The translations under genes were made by a program, and so were the position numbers. Positions 33,403-44,780 of a stretch of DNA of 64,000 bases are shown one piece after another. Position 1 is the stretch's first letter. Each line of letters opens with the position of its first letter. Origin of the DNA: Culex pipiens pallens (taxonomy: Eukaryota; Arthropoda; Insecta; Diptera; Culicidae). The notes beneath the pieces were generated by a model. It searched no databases and was not told the DNA's origin. It saw only the letters and a list, made by a program, of their open reading frames with translations. The DNA is taken from positions 65,689,273-65,753,272 of the forward strand of contig NC_068939.1 of NCBI RefSeq assembly GCF_016801865.2, in the 5' to 3' direction.

Positions 33403-33744
33403 TCTCAGAAAGCGATTTCAAATTTCTGAAATGAAGTAATTAATATCATGATGGGTAGCAAATAGGTTTCACTCTGAAGTTTTGCAAAATAAGTTGCATA
33501 AGTAGTGAAAATGTGTAGATGAAAATAGGACCAAATCATTATCCTGCCAAACATACTATCAGAAAGCATGAAATGTTGATTTGAAGAAGACAAATGAAGT
33601 TTGTTTTTGGAGAACAATTTTTTTTGTATTTACAGTTTGTGAAATCATAAGGAAAATAAAAACAAACATATTTACAAAGAAAAGCTGAGGACGGAGCGAT
33701 AGATTCAGAAGCATTAAACTATCAAGAGATCATCCGGTGACACT

Positions 33745-34265
33745 TCAATGATGGTGGGAGTACAAGTTGTTGTTGGCGTAGCTGCTGGCATGTCCGTGCC
33801 CATGGCCATATCCACCGTTGCCGAACCCTCCGAAGGACGACGACTCTCCACCGTAGTGACCTCCCTCGTGGTGTCCGTAAACCTGCGGGTGATGGGCATG
33901 TCCGACCCGCTTGACGTGGGCCTGGAATCCGTTGTGCTTATCGGACGAGTACTCCACAATGCGTTCGGTTCCATCGGCCTCGTGCAGCGTGTAAGCGCCC
34001 TTGACGACATCCCCATCCCGGGACTCCCACTGGCTCTTGTGGTCTCCGGTCTTGTGATCCTTCACGCCATACTCGAACTTGTACTTGGGGTGAGAATGGT
34101 GGTAATCCTTGTGCTCACCTCCGTAGCCTCCCTCGAAGCCACCTTCCCACTGAGCGGAAACGGCCACCGCCAGGGCAAGAACCAGGACAAACTGTGAGAA
34201 GGAATTCGAGAAGGAATTAGTAAAATTAGTATGTAGGCAAATCTAACGCGTTCTACCTTAAACAT
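33745..34265 (-). CDS. CPR-9: Gly/His-rich RR-2 cuticular protein, sister of CPR-6
   Basis: Minus-strand exons 34265-34257 and 34191-33745, 65-base phase-0 intron, 151 aa. Same domain order as CPR-6: signal peptide 1-16, Gly-rich 20-29, RR-2 about 37-105, His/Gly-rich tail ending SHHH. The only protein difference is Glu79 (Lys in CPR-6) within HEADGTERIVEY. Convergent with CPR-8. Since the homology to CPR-6 stops at the TATA box, its expression may differ from that of CPR-6 despite almost equal proteins. Confidence 0.95.
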
Positions 34266-34312
34266 GGTTGAGGAACTGTATTTGATCCACTTGATTGGAA
34301 TGCTAGATGAGA

Positions 34313-34349
34313 ACTGTGATTTGTTGGCGCAGCGGAACGCTAATTTATA
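34313..34349 (-). promoter_or_regulatory. Core promoter of CPR-9
   Basis: Minus strand TATAAATTA from 34349, ACAGT at 34317-34313 (start 34315), spacing 34. The outer breakpoint of the duplication coincides with this TATA box. Confidence 0.75.
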
Positions 34350-34350
34350 C

Positions 34351-35230
34351 CACCAGCTTTTAGTCATGCCTAAAATGTTCTTTAAGCATAATGCGCTCAC
34401 CCAAAGAACGACCTTCTAGGTTTGGTCACCGCATTTAGAAACCCTTGCGTCTATCACGCTTAACCGAGTTTTGATCTGGGATCTTCTGGGGTGGAAGCCA
34501 CCCCTCGAACAGCTATAGCAGTGGCGCATAATGAACATCGGTTGGAATTCTCCATGACAACGTGACACTTTTCGCGAGCCAACCTATTAAAACCTAGATT
34601 TCACAAAGTGTGGCGCTTTCGCAAATCACCATAAAACTTTTTTTATGTCAAAGCTCAGCTCACATGGACGCGTGTATTTTATGATTGCAGCCTAATCGCG
34701 TTACATTAACTGATCATTTGTCATTTTTTCGACATTAATAATTGAAATATGTGAAAATCGTTCAAGCGATAAATCAGACACATGTGAAAACGAATGAAAA
34801 ACAGCGAAAACAAATCACCAAACAGCCCTTCCAAGCCGAGCACAGTATTGTGAAGCAAATTGCCGTTTGTTGGTAGGTTCTGCTAAACTTTAGTACGATG
34901 AGTGTACGGACCGCGCGTGAGTACTTGCTGAACATGTGCTAAATTTTAGTGCCCCAGCTAGCAGCGTTTTGCAGCCATTGGTCATTTCAGTAACGAATTT
35001 AGCAGGAAACATGAGTGAAATTAGTGCCGTCGAGCTGGGTTCTGACCAAGAAGCAGGCCACTCATAATTCGTGTAGAATCAGACCTAGGTTGGTTACTGC
35101 TATAAAAATAAATTGAATGTCTTTGTTGAGAACCAGTACAAATTTGGCTTTAAAACGGACAAGTTAAATTAAGATGTCTTACCTCTGAAGAGTAATTGAG
35201 AAGAATGTTGTATGACATTTTATGGAATTC
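34351..35230. other. Upstream region of CPR-9, intergenic
   Basis: Not shared with the CPR-6 flank. No gene recognised; includes the presumptive CPR-9 control region. Confidence 0.45.
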
Positions 35231-35482
35231 CGCCCGTGTGGATCAATCGGAACGCGCACTGGACTCACAATCCAGAGGTCGCCGGTTCGAATCCCGCGGC
35301 GGGTGCTCTAAAATTCTTTGTGTAAATATGGGTATTCGGCGCCGTCGCTCCGTGCCATACTTTCATACACTTAGGAGCCCAGGGCGGCGAAGTCCTTGTA
35401 GATAAAAAGGAAGACACTAGTGGTTGGTACTAGCAATGGTGGCCAACAGCTATAAAGTCAACTTCGTTTTCGACAAAAAAAA
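35231..35482 (+). mobile_element. tRNA-derived SINE (Val-like head)
   Basis: CGCCCGT (35231 onward) can pair with GCGGGTG (35299-35305) like an acceptor stem; anticodon arm CTGGACTCACAATCCAG (loop with CAC); B-box GGTTCGAATCCC. The T-stem has mismatches and the head continues into a body shared with 10440-10675 (CAGGGCGGCGAAGTCCTTGT, TATAAAGTCAACTTCGTTTT). So it is a SINE, not a tRNA gene. The head is intact enough to show its tRNA-Val(CAC)-like origin. Confidence 0.7.
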
Positions 35483-36438
35483 AGTTCGTTCAGTATTTAA
35501 AGGCCGTTACATTCATTGCATATTTTCTTTCAAAAGTTACTTTTTTCACATTATTTCTGATGAATCTGTATAACCTATTTGAAATGAAATGAGGCAAAAA
35601 TAAGTAACTGTGTAAATTTTTAGTCAAATCGATTAAGATTTAGGGGTCGTTTTTGATCGATGAAGATTGTGTAGGAAAAAATATTACTGCTTCGGTTAAG
35701 CATTTCAAAGCTTTGGTCTCAAATAAAGTTTTGTGTTCAATATCAAAGTGTACGTCTTTCTGCCATGTCAATACTAGAGTGTTCAAACATTTAATTAATT
35801 TTGTTAACTATAATTGAACCCTGATTAGAAAGGGTCATACTTTCCTCGGCAGTATTGTATTGCTATCCACTCTAATCAACTTTGTTGAAGACACCTTTCT
35901 ATCTCTTTATCTGCTCTTTCTACAGCATACAGCATATTTATTAGTTTCGCACTGCCAGGGGTAATGAAAATAGGTGAAGCTTTTTCTTTTGTTGGTATAC
36001 GTTGGTTCAATATTGGTGCAAGGAGGAGCACCCGAGAGCTGTAAGCGGTGCTGGCGCGGTTCCGGTCGACGGGAGCATGACTTGCTGAGGTTGGAGAGAG
36101 AAGTTTTTGCTCTCTCTAGCGAGCTTTGCAGCGTGTTCGTGGATGCCAAATCATTGATGTGGAAATCTGCATCAATGAGGAAAAAGTCTGCAAATGCCTT
36201 GGAAGCCGTCTTTGCAGACTCAGCTGTATTAACATTATTCCTGGTGAGTTTGTTCCATTTAAAGCCCAGTGTGTGTGTGGATGTGAATGACTGTATGTGT
36301 GTATGGAAGTGTGTGAAAAGAGAGCAAAATGGAACTGTTGTGGTAATTTAAATCATAATGCTAATGTTCTTCTTCATCATTTTCTTCTTTTCTTATTACT
36401 ATAAACTTTTAATTGTATTCTATACTAATACGAAGTTA
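35483..36438. other. Intergenic; one doubtful open frame
   Basis: Contains a 125-codon plus-strand frame (35974-36351) that starts with a hydrophobic MKLFLLLVYVGSILV and meets a GTGAGT donor-like site at 36243. I recognise no domain. The sequence just upstream (GCATATTTATTA with a CTCTTTCTACAGCAT block) is repeated near 39528-39553, which suggests repeat-derived DNA rather than a gene. Confidence 0.3.
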
Positions 36439-36722
36439 GGAAGCGTTCTTTTATTACGTAACGCAATAACGGGGGGTAGTAGGGTGTCAGTGTCTGCTAC
36501 GAAATGTTACGAAAATTGGGTAGGGGAGAGTGACGAAAAATGCTGTTACGTAACGCAAAATTTTCATATAAGTACTCATAAAAATTTGCAAAAAGACCTT
36601 TCGTTACGCGTTACAAGGGGGGTAGGGGGGATCGCTCATCTGTTACGATTTGTTACGAAGGGGGGGGGGGGGGAGGGGGGGTCAAAAATACTAAATTTTG
36701 CGCTACGTTATAAAAGAACTCC
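36439..36722. mobile_element. Degraded PIF/Harbinger-like MITE
   Basis: Left end GGAAGCGTTCTTTTATTACG after TTA (36436-36438). The right end (GCGCTACGTTATAAAAGAAC) is degenerate and cut by the next element. G-rich internal tracts as in copy 1. Confidence 0.55.
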
Positions 36723-36727
36723 GGTCA

Positions 36728-38139
36728 CCCGCATAATCAAAAACCATCGGGGGAATAGTCCAAACTATATTACTACTAAAAGAGATGTAGTTACTACATA
36801 CTTAACCATTATCATATAGTTACGGCACTATACAAAACCATAACGAAACTGATCGTCAAATGATGACGTTTTTATTGAAGTAAATCTAATGATTCTAACT
36901 ATTTTTGAACTATTTGGGGTACAATAACCTTACACTAAACAGTTCGGATTGTTTAGACAACGTGACTCAACGAAAAAATGTACAAGTCCAAATAGTTCAA
37001 ACAATTTATCAACTTTATTGAGAACAATATAGCAAAATTCCACAGATTTTAGATTTTTATAGTCAGAACCTGTAAGAACTAAAAACCTACTATAAATGCT
37101 ATAGTAGAACACAATTGATGGCGGCCACATTTTTTTCGATAAGTTTGTATAATCCAAATAATTTGTCAACTTACATGAAGTAAAATTACTATACACCATT
37201 CTATTTTGAATTAAAAATTTCTATAAGTCCAAATAGTTCAAACAATATTTCAACAGTATGGAGTACAATTACAGTTTGTTATATAATCCAACTATATGTT
37301 AAACGATTGGTACAAAAATTTCAACTTTTATCAAGTAAATTGATCACAGTCGATTCCTCTGGATGATAGAGAACCTTCAACACCCCCACTTCTCCTCAGA
37401 TTATCAGAAAACTCCCCAAAAGAAGAAAAATGTTACGAGGGCTAATGAAATTGACTTTCACTATTCCAGAAAAAGTAGGCATGCTGTTCTTACCATACAC
37501 CAAAAATATGTGTACTACATGGTAACTGTTCACTATAAAATGAGTCAATTGTTTGGACTACTTGGACTTATCGAAAAATACTTGCCCCCGAGCTTGCTCC
37601 CTTCTAACACAACATGTCACCAAAACCACTGAAAAACCACCAACAGATATAGATCAATCGGATAAGGCGGCAGCAGTTCGGCAGCAACGTAAATAACATC
37701 ACATATAATGGCGGTAAACATTCACCAACTATCGATAGAACTTAAAAATCAAATTTGATTATATCCGAAGTAGTTATCACAACAATTGTAGGGTTCATTT
37801 TTGCGGTCTTTTTTAAAGTGTCGGCAAAGTAGTGTCGGTAAAGTAGTTTTTCAGAAACTATATAGGGAATAGTCAATTTTTTGGGCAATGACTATTTGAC
37901 GTAAAATCCAAGTTTATGAAAATATTTACATATGTATGAAAACCTCATATAGTTTTCTGCCTAACAACTAATTTCTCATATAGTAAAATCGACCAAAACT
38001 ATTTTGGGAATGGAATTAATGGTTTGATATATCGTACATATATAGTTGGGTTACAATTTAATGAATAGTAGAGACCATTTGATAAATAGTTGAGTAACTA
38101 TTTGTCATAAAGTAGTTATATAGTTCATGACTATGCGGG
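36728..38139. mobile_element. 1.4 kb foldback element, CCCGCATARTCA termini
   Basis: The left CCCGCATAATCA and right TGACTATGCGGG are inverted repeats. The inside is filled with variants of ATAGTT/AACTAT and TCCAAATAGTTCAAACAAT, giving many imperfect inverted matches. It seems inserted at the edge of the degraded Harbinger-like MITE. No target duplication found. Confidence 0.45.
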
Positions 38140-38162
38140 CATGCTTGCTCATACTTGGCTAA

Positions 38163-38312
38163 GGGAGGGTTCTTTTATTACGTAACGCAGTTGGGGGGGG
38201 TCGGAGGTCGTGTTACGCTCCATACAAAATTTTTAAAATTTGTATGGAAATTTTTTACGAGGGGGGAGTCTAAAAACCGATGTTTTGCGTTACGTAATAA
38301 AAGAACGCTCCC
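38163..38312. mobile_element. PIF/Harbinger-like MITE, copy 2
   Basis: GGGAGGGTTCTTTTATTACG to the reverse end AAAAGAACGCTCCC, flanked by TAA (38160-38162, 38313-38315). Same interior layout as 22267-22429, including the CCATACAAAATTTTTAAAAT palindrome. Confidence 0.75.
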
Positions 38313-38315
38313 TAA

Positions 38316-40354
38316 TCATCCCAATTTATTACGTCACTTTTTAATTTCTATTTAACAATAATTTCTCCGCTAAAAAAAAATTCTTTTCTTTTGATTATAA
38401 TTTTTCACAAAGTTGTTTTTAAGAAACTATCTCGTGTAGAATCGAGTCTTTAATGCTCTTCTATTTTCTTAATTTTCTTTCTCTATCAAATGTTTACCTT
38501 TGCCTACTGCCGGTTCGCGTCGCGTCCGTCGCGCTTGATTTTCGTCGTCGTCGACTTGTTTGTTGTCTCCCCTTATATGTGCGTGCATTTTTATTTTCAT
38601 TTTTTGAGTGTTCCTTCCGGGCGGTTTGCGTGATTTGACAATTGATTTTGTGCATTCTGCCGGTTTCGCCGTGACCGTCGGGTTTGTAGAATTTTAAGTT
38701 TATTACAGATGAAATTCGTTAAATACAGACATCTCGTCATCGCCGCGTTTTTGATTAAAGATCGATCGTTAAATAAAAGATATTTTTGGTATTATAGCCT
38801 TTGTTTTCAATTATCTCTTAACGATTTCGCGATTTCAATAGATTCCCTTCCGTTATGTAGCATTTATGTCGCATCGCAGATTGTCACGATAGTACGCTTT
38901 ACGTTTAATTAAATAATCAATTATGTAGCTCGCTCCAAATCACTCACTGAGATTAATACTTTACCCTCTTTTTACATATCGCTTTGGTTTTATCTTTCCA
39001 CAGCCGGCTGTCTAAGATCAAACCGTTGATATAAAATTCAACATATAAACGGGAATTGTCTCAACAGCAGCATCCGATTGCTTGCCTTGAGAATAATACA
39101 TCATCCCTCCAAACAAAACATTCGATTTTGGGTCGCATCATCATCTTCTATGATGAATCCTGACCAAACACCCTATCCTACTAACCAATTTTCAGGTTCC
39201 TGGCGCTCGTGGGGTGTAAGCACAGAGTAAATCAGCTGCCCTAGTAGCAACCTGCGCTAACTAACATTCCCGTCCCTTAAACTCGAGGTCTACAAACTGA
39301 CATGGCGGGCGCCGTTGGTGGCCAATGACTGTTACCTATTCGCAACTGATCTAGCTTTGGCAATCATGGTGTTTTATCTTTTCAGCGCATTCATACATGC
39401 TGTTGATAAGGGAAACACCACTAGATCGTCGAAGCCAATGATCAGTAGTGCTGAAAGGATATTACGGTTCTGTTCAGCAACGGAGGGGCAACCATGGGTG
39501 ATCTCTCATGCTCATGCTCATGCTCATGCTCTTTCTACAGCATATTTATTAATAGTCCTAGACTTCAAAAAACTGAATTTATTCTATAACTTGCTTGCAA
39601 TATTTTTGGAAGTTTTGATGAAAGAACGAAGCTGCAAGCTCGTTTGCTCGCTCTCAAACTTTTCGAAAAAATCAATCAGCGGATGATTTTTTTGTGATTT
39701 TCATTGTAACCACTATTTAAAAGGATTTATTTCGTTTTGTTTACAAACATTGTTCATCTACAAACCGTGACAGATCATTTTTGGACGTGTGACATTACAT
39801 CTGCAAGTGTAGTAATAAAATAGAAATTCCGCTGAATAACCCGTTGATGATTTTTTTCAGTTTTCTTTTACTGATTCTTAGTGCGCGAGAGAGGATAGCC
39901 GATTTTTTCTCTTGAAGAGCGTCAAAAGAATTTCTTTTGATTTAGATTCTTCCTTCGCTGATAACTACTTTTTTACTGTGAAATGTTATACAGCTACACA
40001 CTAAACAAAATCATGGTAAACAATTATAAATGTGTTTTAATTCACATTTTTCGTTTTAATATTTTTAGTCTAAATTGAGATATAACATCATGAAAGAGGT
40101 AACATTAAACCTGAGATTTTTACACCTTCAAAATTTACACATTTTTTTACTGTGTAGTTTTTTCATACTATGGTTTCAAATATCCAATGCTTTTATTTGA
40201 AAATTGTTTTAAAATCGTAGGTTATGGAAATTACCTTCAACCGGACCCTAAGATGACAGTTTTCGTGAGTTGCGCGTATTCACCGAAAGATGGCATGTGG
40301 GCCTCGTCGGACTCCTCCCATCAAGTACGAAACTCAAAATTTGCACAGGAAACT
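38316..40354. other. Intergenic; minor repeats
   Basis: No gene supported. A (CTCATG)4-like run lies at about 39505-39530. 39995-40160 resembles in reverse the segment near 7216 (TTTTTTTACTGTGTAG end), probably a small TA-type MITE. Confidence 0.45.
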
Positions 40355-40475
40355 TTTTTTTCGTGACGGCTTTTGCGGCACGCTCACTTCAACTGTTCTA
40401 GACTAATGCATAGGAATCTTTTTTTTCGTGACGGCTTTTGCGGCACGCTCACTTCAACTGTTCTAGACTAATATT
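40355..40475. repeat. Tandem duplication, 65-base unit
   Basis: TCGTGACGGCTTTTGCGGCA and the following CGCTCACTTCAACTGTTCTA appear at 40361 and again at 40426 with almost no divergence, so the duplication is recent. Confidence 0.8.
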
Positions 40476-41669
40476 TGATCGTGGCGTACAAGTTTTTAAA
40501 GAAAATGATTCCAGAATGCTTATTTTGAAGTTTTAAACCAAAACAAGGCAAAAACTATATTTATTTAAACTATTCGCCATTTTCAAAAATTTGGCTAGAT
40601 AATACCGAAGGCCGCGATCTTAGGGACAAAACGGGGTACGCTCAGTTTGTATGGGAGCTGTCAATATGCTCCCGGGCTGATTACCTTCCATTTTTTAGTA
40701 CAAGGTGCACCGTTTTTAACACAGTAAAAAAGATTAATTTTGGAAGGATGCAAAAAAGATAGTTAAATGTACCTCTTCTCAAAGGTAATTTAACGTCAAT
40801 TTATGTAAAGCGGGTAGAATAACATTCAAACCGACATCATTTTTTTTTTTTTTTTGAGAAAAATGTTTTATAAATGTCTACTTAGGCTTGTACAAAAAAC
40901 TTTAATAGTTTTTGACATGATTGAGTTTATTGAAAAATCTTAAATTTTTTTTTATTTCGATGTACAGTACCGAAAAAAAATAATTTTTCGCTAATTTACA
41001 ATTGGTTCGATTTTCAATGTCAAAAATAAGAGAAGAACAAAACAATTTAACCAGTTTCTATTTTTAGATGGATAATTGGACCAATCGTTTTCGAGATATT
41101 GTGATTTAAATATAAGAACAAATTAAGTGACAGTGAGAAAAAACAATGAACAAAATCCAAAACAAATTGTTCGAAAATTCCAGCCTTTTAAAAATATTTT
41201 GTGCAGGTGTGTTTTTCCTTCATAAAATATTTTTGAACTGGATACAAAAAATAATTTTTAAATTTGGTATCATTCCGGTAGCAGATTTTGCACCATCCTA
41301 AATTTTAGCTCTTTTTAGTCTCCTATAACATATCAAAAAATCTCGAAATAAAAAAATATTTTTTTCTGAAATTTAACTTTTAGCGATAAAAAGTGGATAA
41401 TTTTGCCGAGGATACCAAATCAAACATTAAATTCCTCAACAAGATACAAATTTAGGAATATTCACATGCCAATTTGTTGTAACCAGCAAGCAAATTCGTA
41501 TCGGAAATTGTATCGAAAAACTAAATATGTAAAATTGCTTGACATAGGGAATACATTTTTTAAGCAATAGTGTTTTTAATGAAGAAAAGTAGGATATTTT
41601 TTACTATAGAATGCGGAAATGCAAAACCGAAACAATAATCCAGATAAAACCTTGCTTAACAATTCTCTT
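40476..41669. other. Intergenic, nothing recognised
   Basis: AT-rich, with a T run near 40839-40855. No domain or splice-framed exon. Confidence 0.45.
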
Positions 41670-41773
41670 TTTATTGCACATTATAATAAATAAACAATCA
41701 TCCCTTCACTTTCTCATAGTCATAATATCACAGCCAATGACGTCCTAATAAATCAAATCCTAGCCGTTTCTGC

Positions 41774-42322
41774 TCACCACCCCTGCTGTTGACCCTGGTG
41801 ACCGTACACCTGCGGATGATCGGCATGACCGACGCGCTTCACCACGGCCTGGAAACCGTTGTGCTTATCGGATGTGTACTCAACCACACGCTCAGTGCCG
41901 TCAGCTTCATGCAGAGTGTAACCGCCCTTGACAACATCCCCATCGCGCTCCTCCCACTGGCTCTTGTGATCTCCGGTGTGGCCATCCTTGACGCCGTACT
42001 CGTACTTGTACTTGGGATACGCGTAGTAGTCCTTGTGTTCATCGCCGGAGCCATAACTCCCGAGACCGGAAGATTCGGGGCCGGCGCCACCGTAATATTG
42101 GGCGGACACGATCGCCGCCATTGCCACCGACAAAACAATTGCAACCTGTCGGATGAAGAATGGTTAAGAAATTATTGAAACATTTTTTCTAACTAGATCA
42201 ACTTTTTGAAAATTGAGCGAAACTAAAAACTAACAAATAAATCTAATTGGCAAACTCTGTACGAAAAAAAAAACATAAAGAAGAAGCTCTGCTCGTAAGG
42301 ATGCGCAACTCACCTTGAACAT
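41774..42322 (-). CDS. CPR-10: RR-2 cuticular protein
   Basis: Minus-strand exons 42322-42314 and 42145-41774 (stop TGA), 168-base phase-0 intron, 126 aa. Signal peptide about 1-18 (ends IVSA), Gly/Ser-rich linker (21-38), RR-2 domain about 46-114 starting YPKYKYEYGVKD with GHTGDHKSQWEERDGDVVKGGY and HEADGTERVVEY. The tail is very short, GHQGQQQGW, without the poly-His end of its relatives. AATAAA (reverse of 41670-41675) lies about 100 bases after the stop. It is an isolated gene, more than 6 kb from other CPR genes on both sides. Confidence 0.94.
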
Positions 42323-42396
42323 TTTGCTTGCTCGTTAGAAGTGTGGTGGCCCGGCCTGGTTTGGTTTGGTTTGGTTTTGGTGAAAACGCAGAGGTG

Positions 42397-42433
42397 AATG
42401 ATGGTTCAGCTTTGATGCGCCGTCGCTTTTATA
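42397..42433 (-). promoter_or_regulatory. Core promoter of CPR-10
   Basis: Minus strand TATAAAAG (42433-42426) and TCATT (42401-42397), predicted start 42399, spacing 34, leader about 77 bases containing a CCAAACCAAACCAAAACC-like repeat on the minus strand. Confidence 0.7.
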
Positions 42434-42879
42434 AGTCATTGTGGTCACCACGGCAAAAGTTTTAGCGGTCACGCTACCCAGTCGTGCAGAACATTCGAAA
42501 TCGGTAGAATTTATTAAATTAAAACCCCGATACCGATCCAAGTCAAGTGGACACGCGACCTAGGGCTTCGTGCGCTAGAACAATTCCTAATTTAATTGTT
42601 CGGTTGGGAGACTCCTAAAAATATGGCATTATATGAAAAACATTTCAAATTTCTATCCCATCTCCTTTTCAGGCTGAAAATTATTGAATAACACGTTTTT
42701 TTTTGCATGTTCAAAATGAAAAGGGTCGTACCGCCTCACCGTCAAGATGTATACAAAAAATGGACTTCGGATTCGTGATTAGAAATTAAAATTACTCCAT
42801 AGGACAAAGCTACAATAAAATCGAAGAGGGGTCAGGAATACTGCTGATCAGTTCTCTCAAATTTCAGTCATTTGATTTT
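42434..42879. other. CPR-10 upstream region
   Basis: Candidate control region, then AT-rich spacer with the phrase GGGTCGTACCGCC that also occurs in the 43637-44780 foldback family, so part of it may be repeat-derived. Confidence 0.4.
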
Positions 42880-43636
42880 TTTTTTTGTATTTTTTAATCC
42901 GACTGAAACTTTTTTGGTGCCTTCGGTATGCCCAAAGAAGCCATTTGCATCATTAGTTTGTCCATACATTTTTCCATACAAATTTGGAAGCTGGCCAAAC
43001 AAAAATGATGTATGAAAATTCGAAAATCTGTATCTTTTGAAGGAATTTTTTGATTGATTTGTTGTCTTCGGCAAAATTGTAGGTTTGGATATGGACGAAA
43101 CTGGAAAAAATGATACACGGTAAAAAATTTTTAGTGAATTTTTATTTAACTTATTGTCACTAAAGTTTGATTTGCAAAAAAACACTTTTTTTTTAATTTC
43201 GTAATATTAAATGTTTGGCCCTTTTGAATTGTTAATCTTGGTTTAAAAATTTGAAATATTTTTATCGAAAAGATCGAAAAATTTCACCATTTTAACATTG
43301 AAAATCGCAATTTTACGAAAAAAAAGTTTTGAAAAAGTTGGTCGTCATCGATCATGGCCGTTCATGGTCACCCGCGACAGACACGGACGACGAAACAAAG
43401 AGAAACGCAAAAAGTAACTTGATAATGTAGGTTCGAAAAGTACATTAAATTTCCGATAAAATGACATGTTAACATTGAAAATCGGACCATTAGTTGCTGA
43501 GATATCGACATTAGAAAATGGTGTGTTGTTTGGGTGGGACTTAGAAAACATCAATTTTCCTGTTTTCAAACCTTTGCATGGCAATATCTCAGCAACTAAG
43601 GGTCGTATCAACAAAGTTCAAAAGTGCAAAATATAG
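42880..43636. mobile_element. Single-arm copy related to the 5470-6952 foldback
   Basis: Shares the order CCATACA / GCAAAATTGTAGG / GATACACGG and the central phrases TTAGTTGCTGAGATATC and CATTAGAAAATGG with the earlier foldback. 43316-43480 is directly repeated at about 44246-44410. Confidence 0.5.
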
Positions 43637-44780
43637 GGGTAATTCTCCGCCAACTCACACAGCAGTTGCCCCAACCCCTCTTCGATTTGCGTGAAACTTT
43701 GTCCTTAGGGGTAACTTTTGTCGCTGATCACGATTCCGAGGTCCATTTTTTGATATCTCGTGACGGAGGGGCGGTACGACCCCTTCCGTTTTTGAACATG
43801 CGAAAAAAGAGGTGTTTTTCAAAAACTAGCAGCCTGAAACGGTGATGAGATAGAAATTAAGTGTCAAAGAGACTTTTATGTAAAATTAGACGCCCGATTT
43901 GATGGCGTACTCAGAATTTCGAAAAAAACGTATTTTTCATCGAAAAAAAACACTAAAAAAGTTTTAAAAATTCTCCCATTTTTCGTTACTCGACTGTAAA
44001 ATTTTTTGGAACATGTCATTTTTTGGGAAATTTAATGTACCTTTCGAATCTACATTGACCCAGAAGGGTCATTTTTTCATTAAGAAAAAAAATTTTCATT
44101 TTAAAATTTCGTGTTTTTTCTAACTTTGCAGGGTTATTTTTTAGAGTGTAACAATGTTCTACAAAGTTGTAGAGCAGACAATTACAAAAAAAATTGATAT
44201 ATAGACATAAGGGGTTTGCTTATAAACATCACGAGTTATCGCGATTTTACGAAAAAAAGTTTTGAAAAAGTTGGTCGTCATCGATCATGGCCGTTCATGG
44301 TCACCCGCGACAGACACGGACGACGAAACAAAGAGAAACGCAAAAAGTAACTCGGTAATTTAGGTTCGAAAAGTATATTAAATTTCCGATAAAATTACAT
44401 GTTCCAAAATTTTTTACAGTCAAGTAACGGAATTTGGGAGAATTTTTAAAACTTTTTTAGTGTTTTTTCGATGAAAAATACGTTTTTTCGGAAATCTGAG
44501 TACGCCATCAAATCGGGCGTCTAATTTTACATAAAAGTCCCTTTGACACCAAATTTCTATCTCATCACCGTTTCAGGCTGCAAGTTATTGAAAAACACCT
44601 CTTTTTTGCATGTTCAAAAATGGAAGGGGTCGTGCCGCCCCTCCGTCACGAGATATCAAAAAACGGACCTCAGATTCGTGATCAGGGACAAAAGTTACCT
44701 CTTAGGACAAAGTTTCACGCAAATCGAAGAGGGGTCGGGGAACTTTTCCCGATTTCGTGTGAGTTGGATGAGAATTACCC
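43637..44780. mobile_element. 1.14 kb foldback element, GGGTAATTCTC termini
   Basis: Left arm 43637 to about 44080 and right arm about 44340-44780 are inverted copies (CCAACTCACAC, ACCCCTCTTCGATTTGCGTG, ATATCTCGTGACGGAGGGGC and others). A third, single-arm copy is at 53108-54916 and is split by a MITE. Non-coding. Confidence 0.75.

Larger units (their letters stand above)
31838..34350. repeat. Right arm of large inverted duplication (CPR-8/CPR-9)
   Basis: Reverse complement of the left arm, uninterrupted except for about 245 extra bases (33157-33402) next to the mini MITE. It ends at the TATA box of CPR-9; beyond that the two flanks are unrelated. Confidence 0.9.

Noticed and set aside
35231..35305. 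tRNA-Val(CAC) gene
   Set aside because: Mismatched T-stem, and the head continues into a body shared with another copy; it is a SINE head.
35974..36351. 125-codon frame with hydrophobic start and donor-like site
   Set aside because: No known domain, no promoter, equally plausible antisense frame, and neighbouring sequence is repeated at 39.5 kb.
39505..39531. CTCATG repeat as a CRISPR-like array
   Set aside because: Simple hexanucleotide microsatellite without spacers in a eukaryotic genome.
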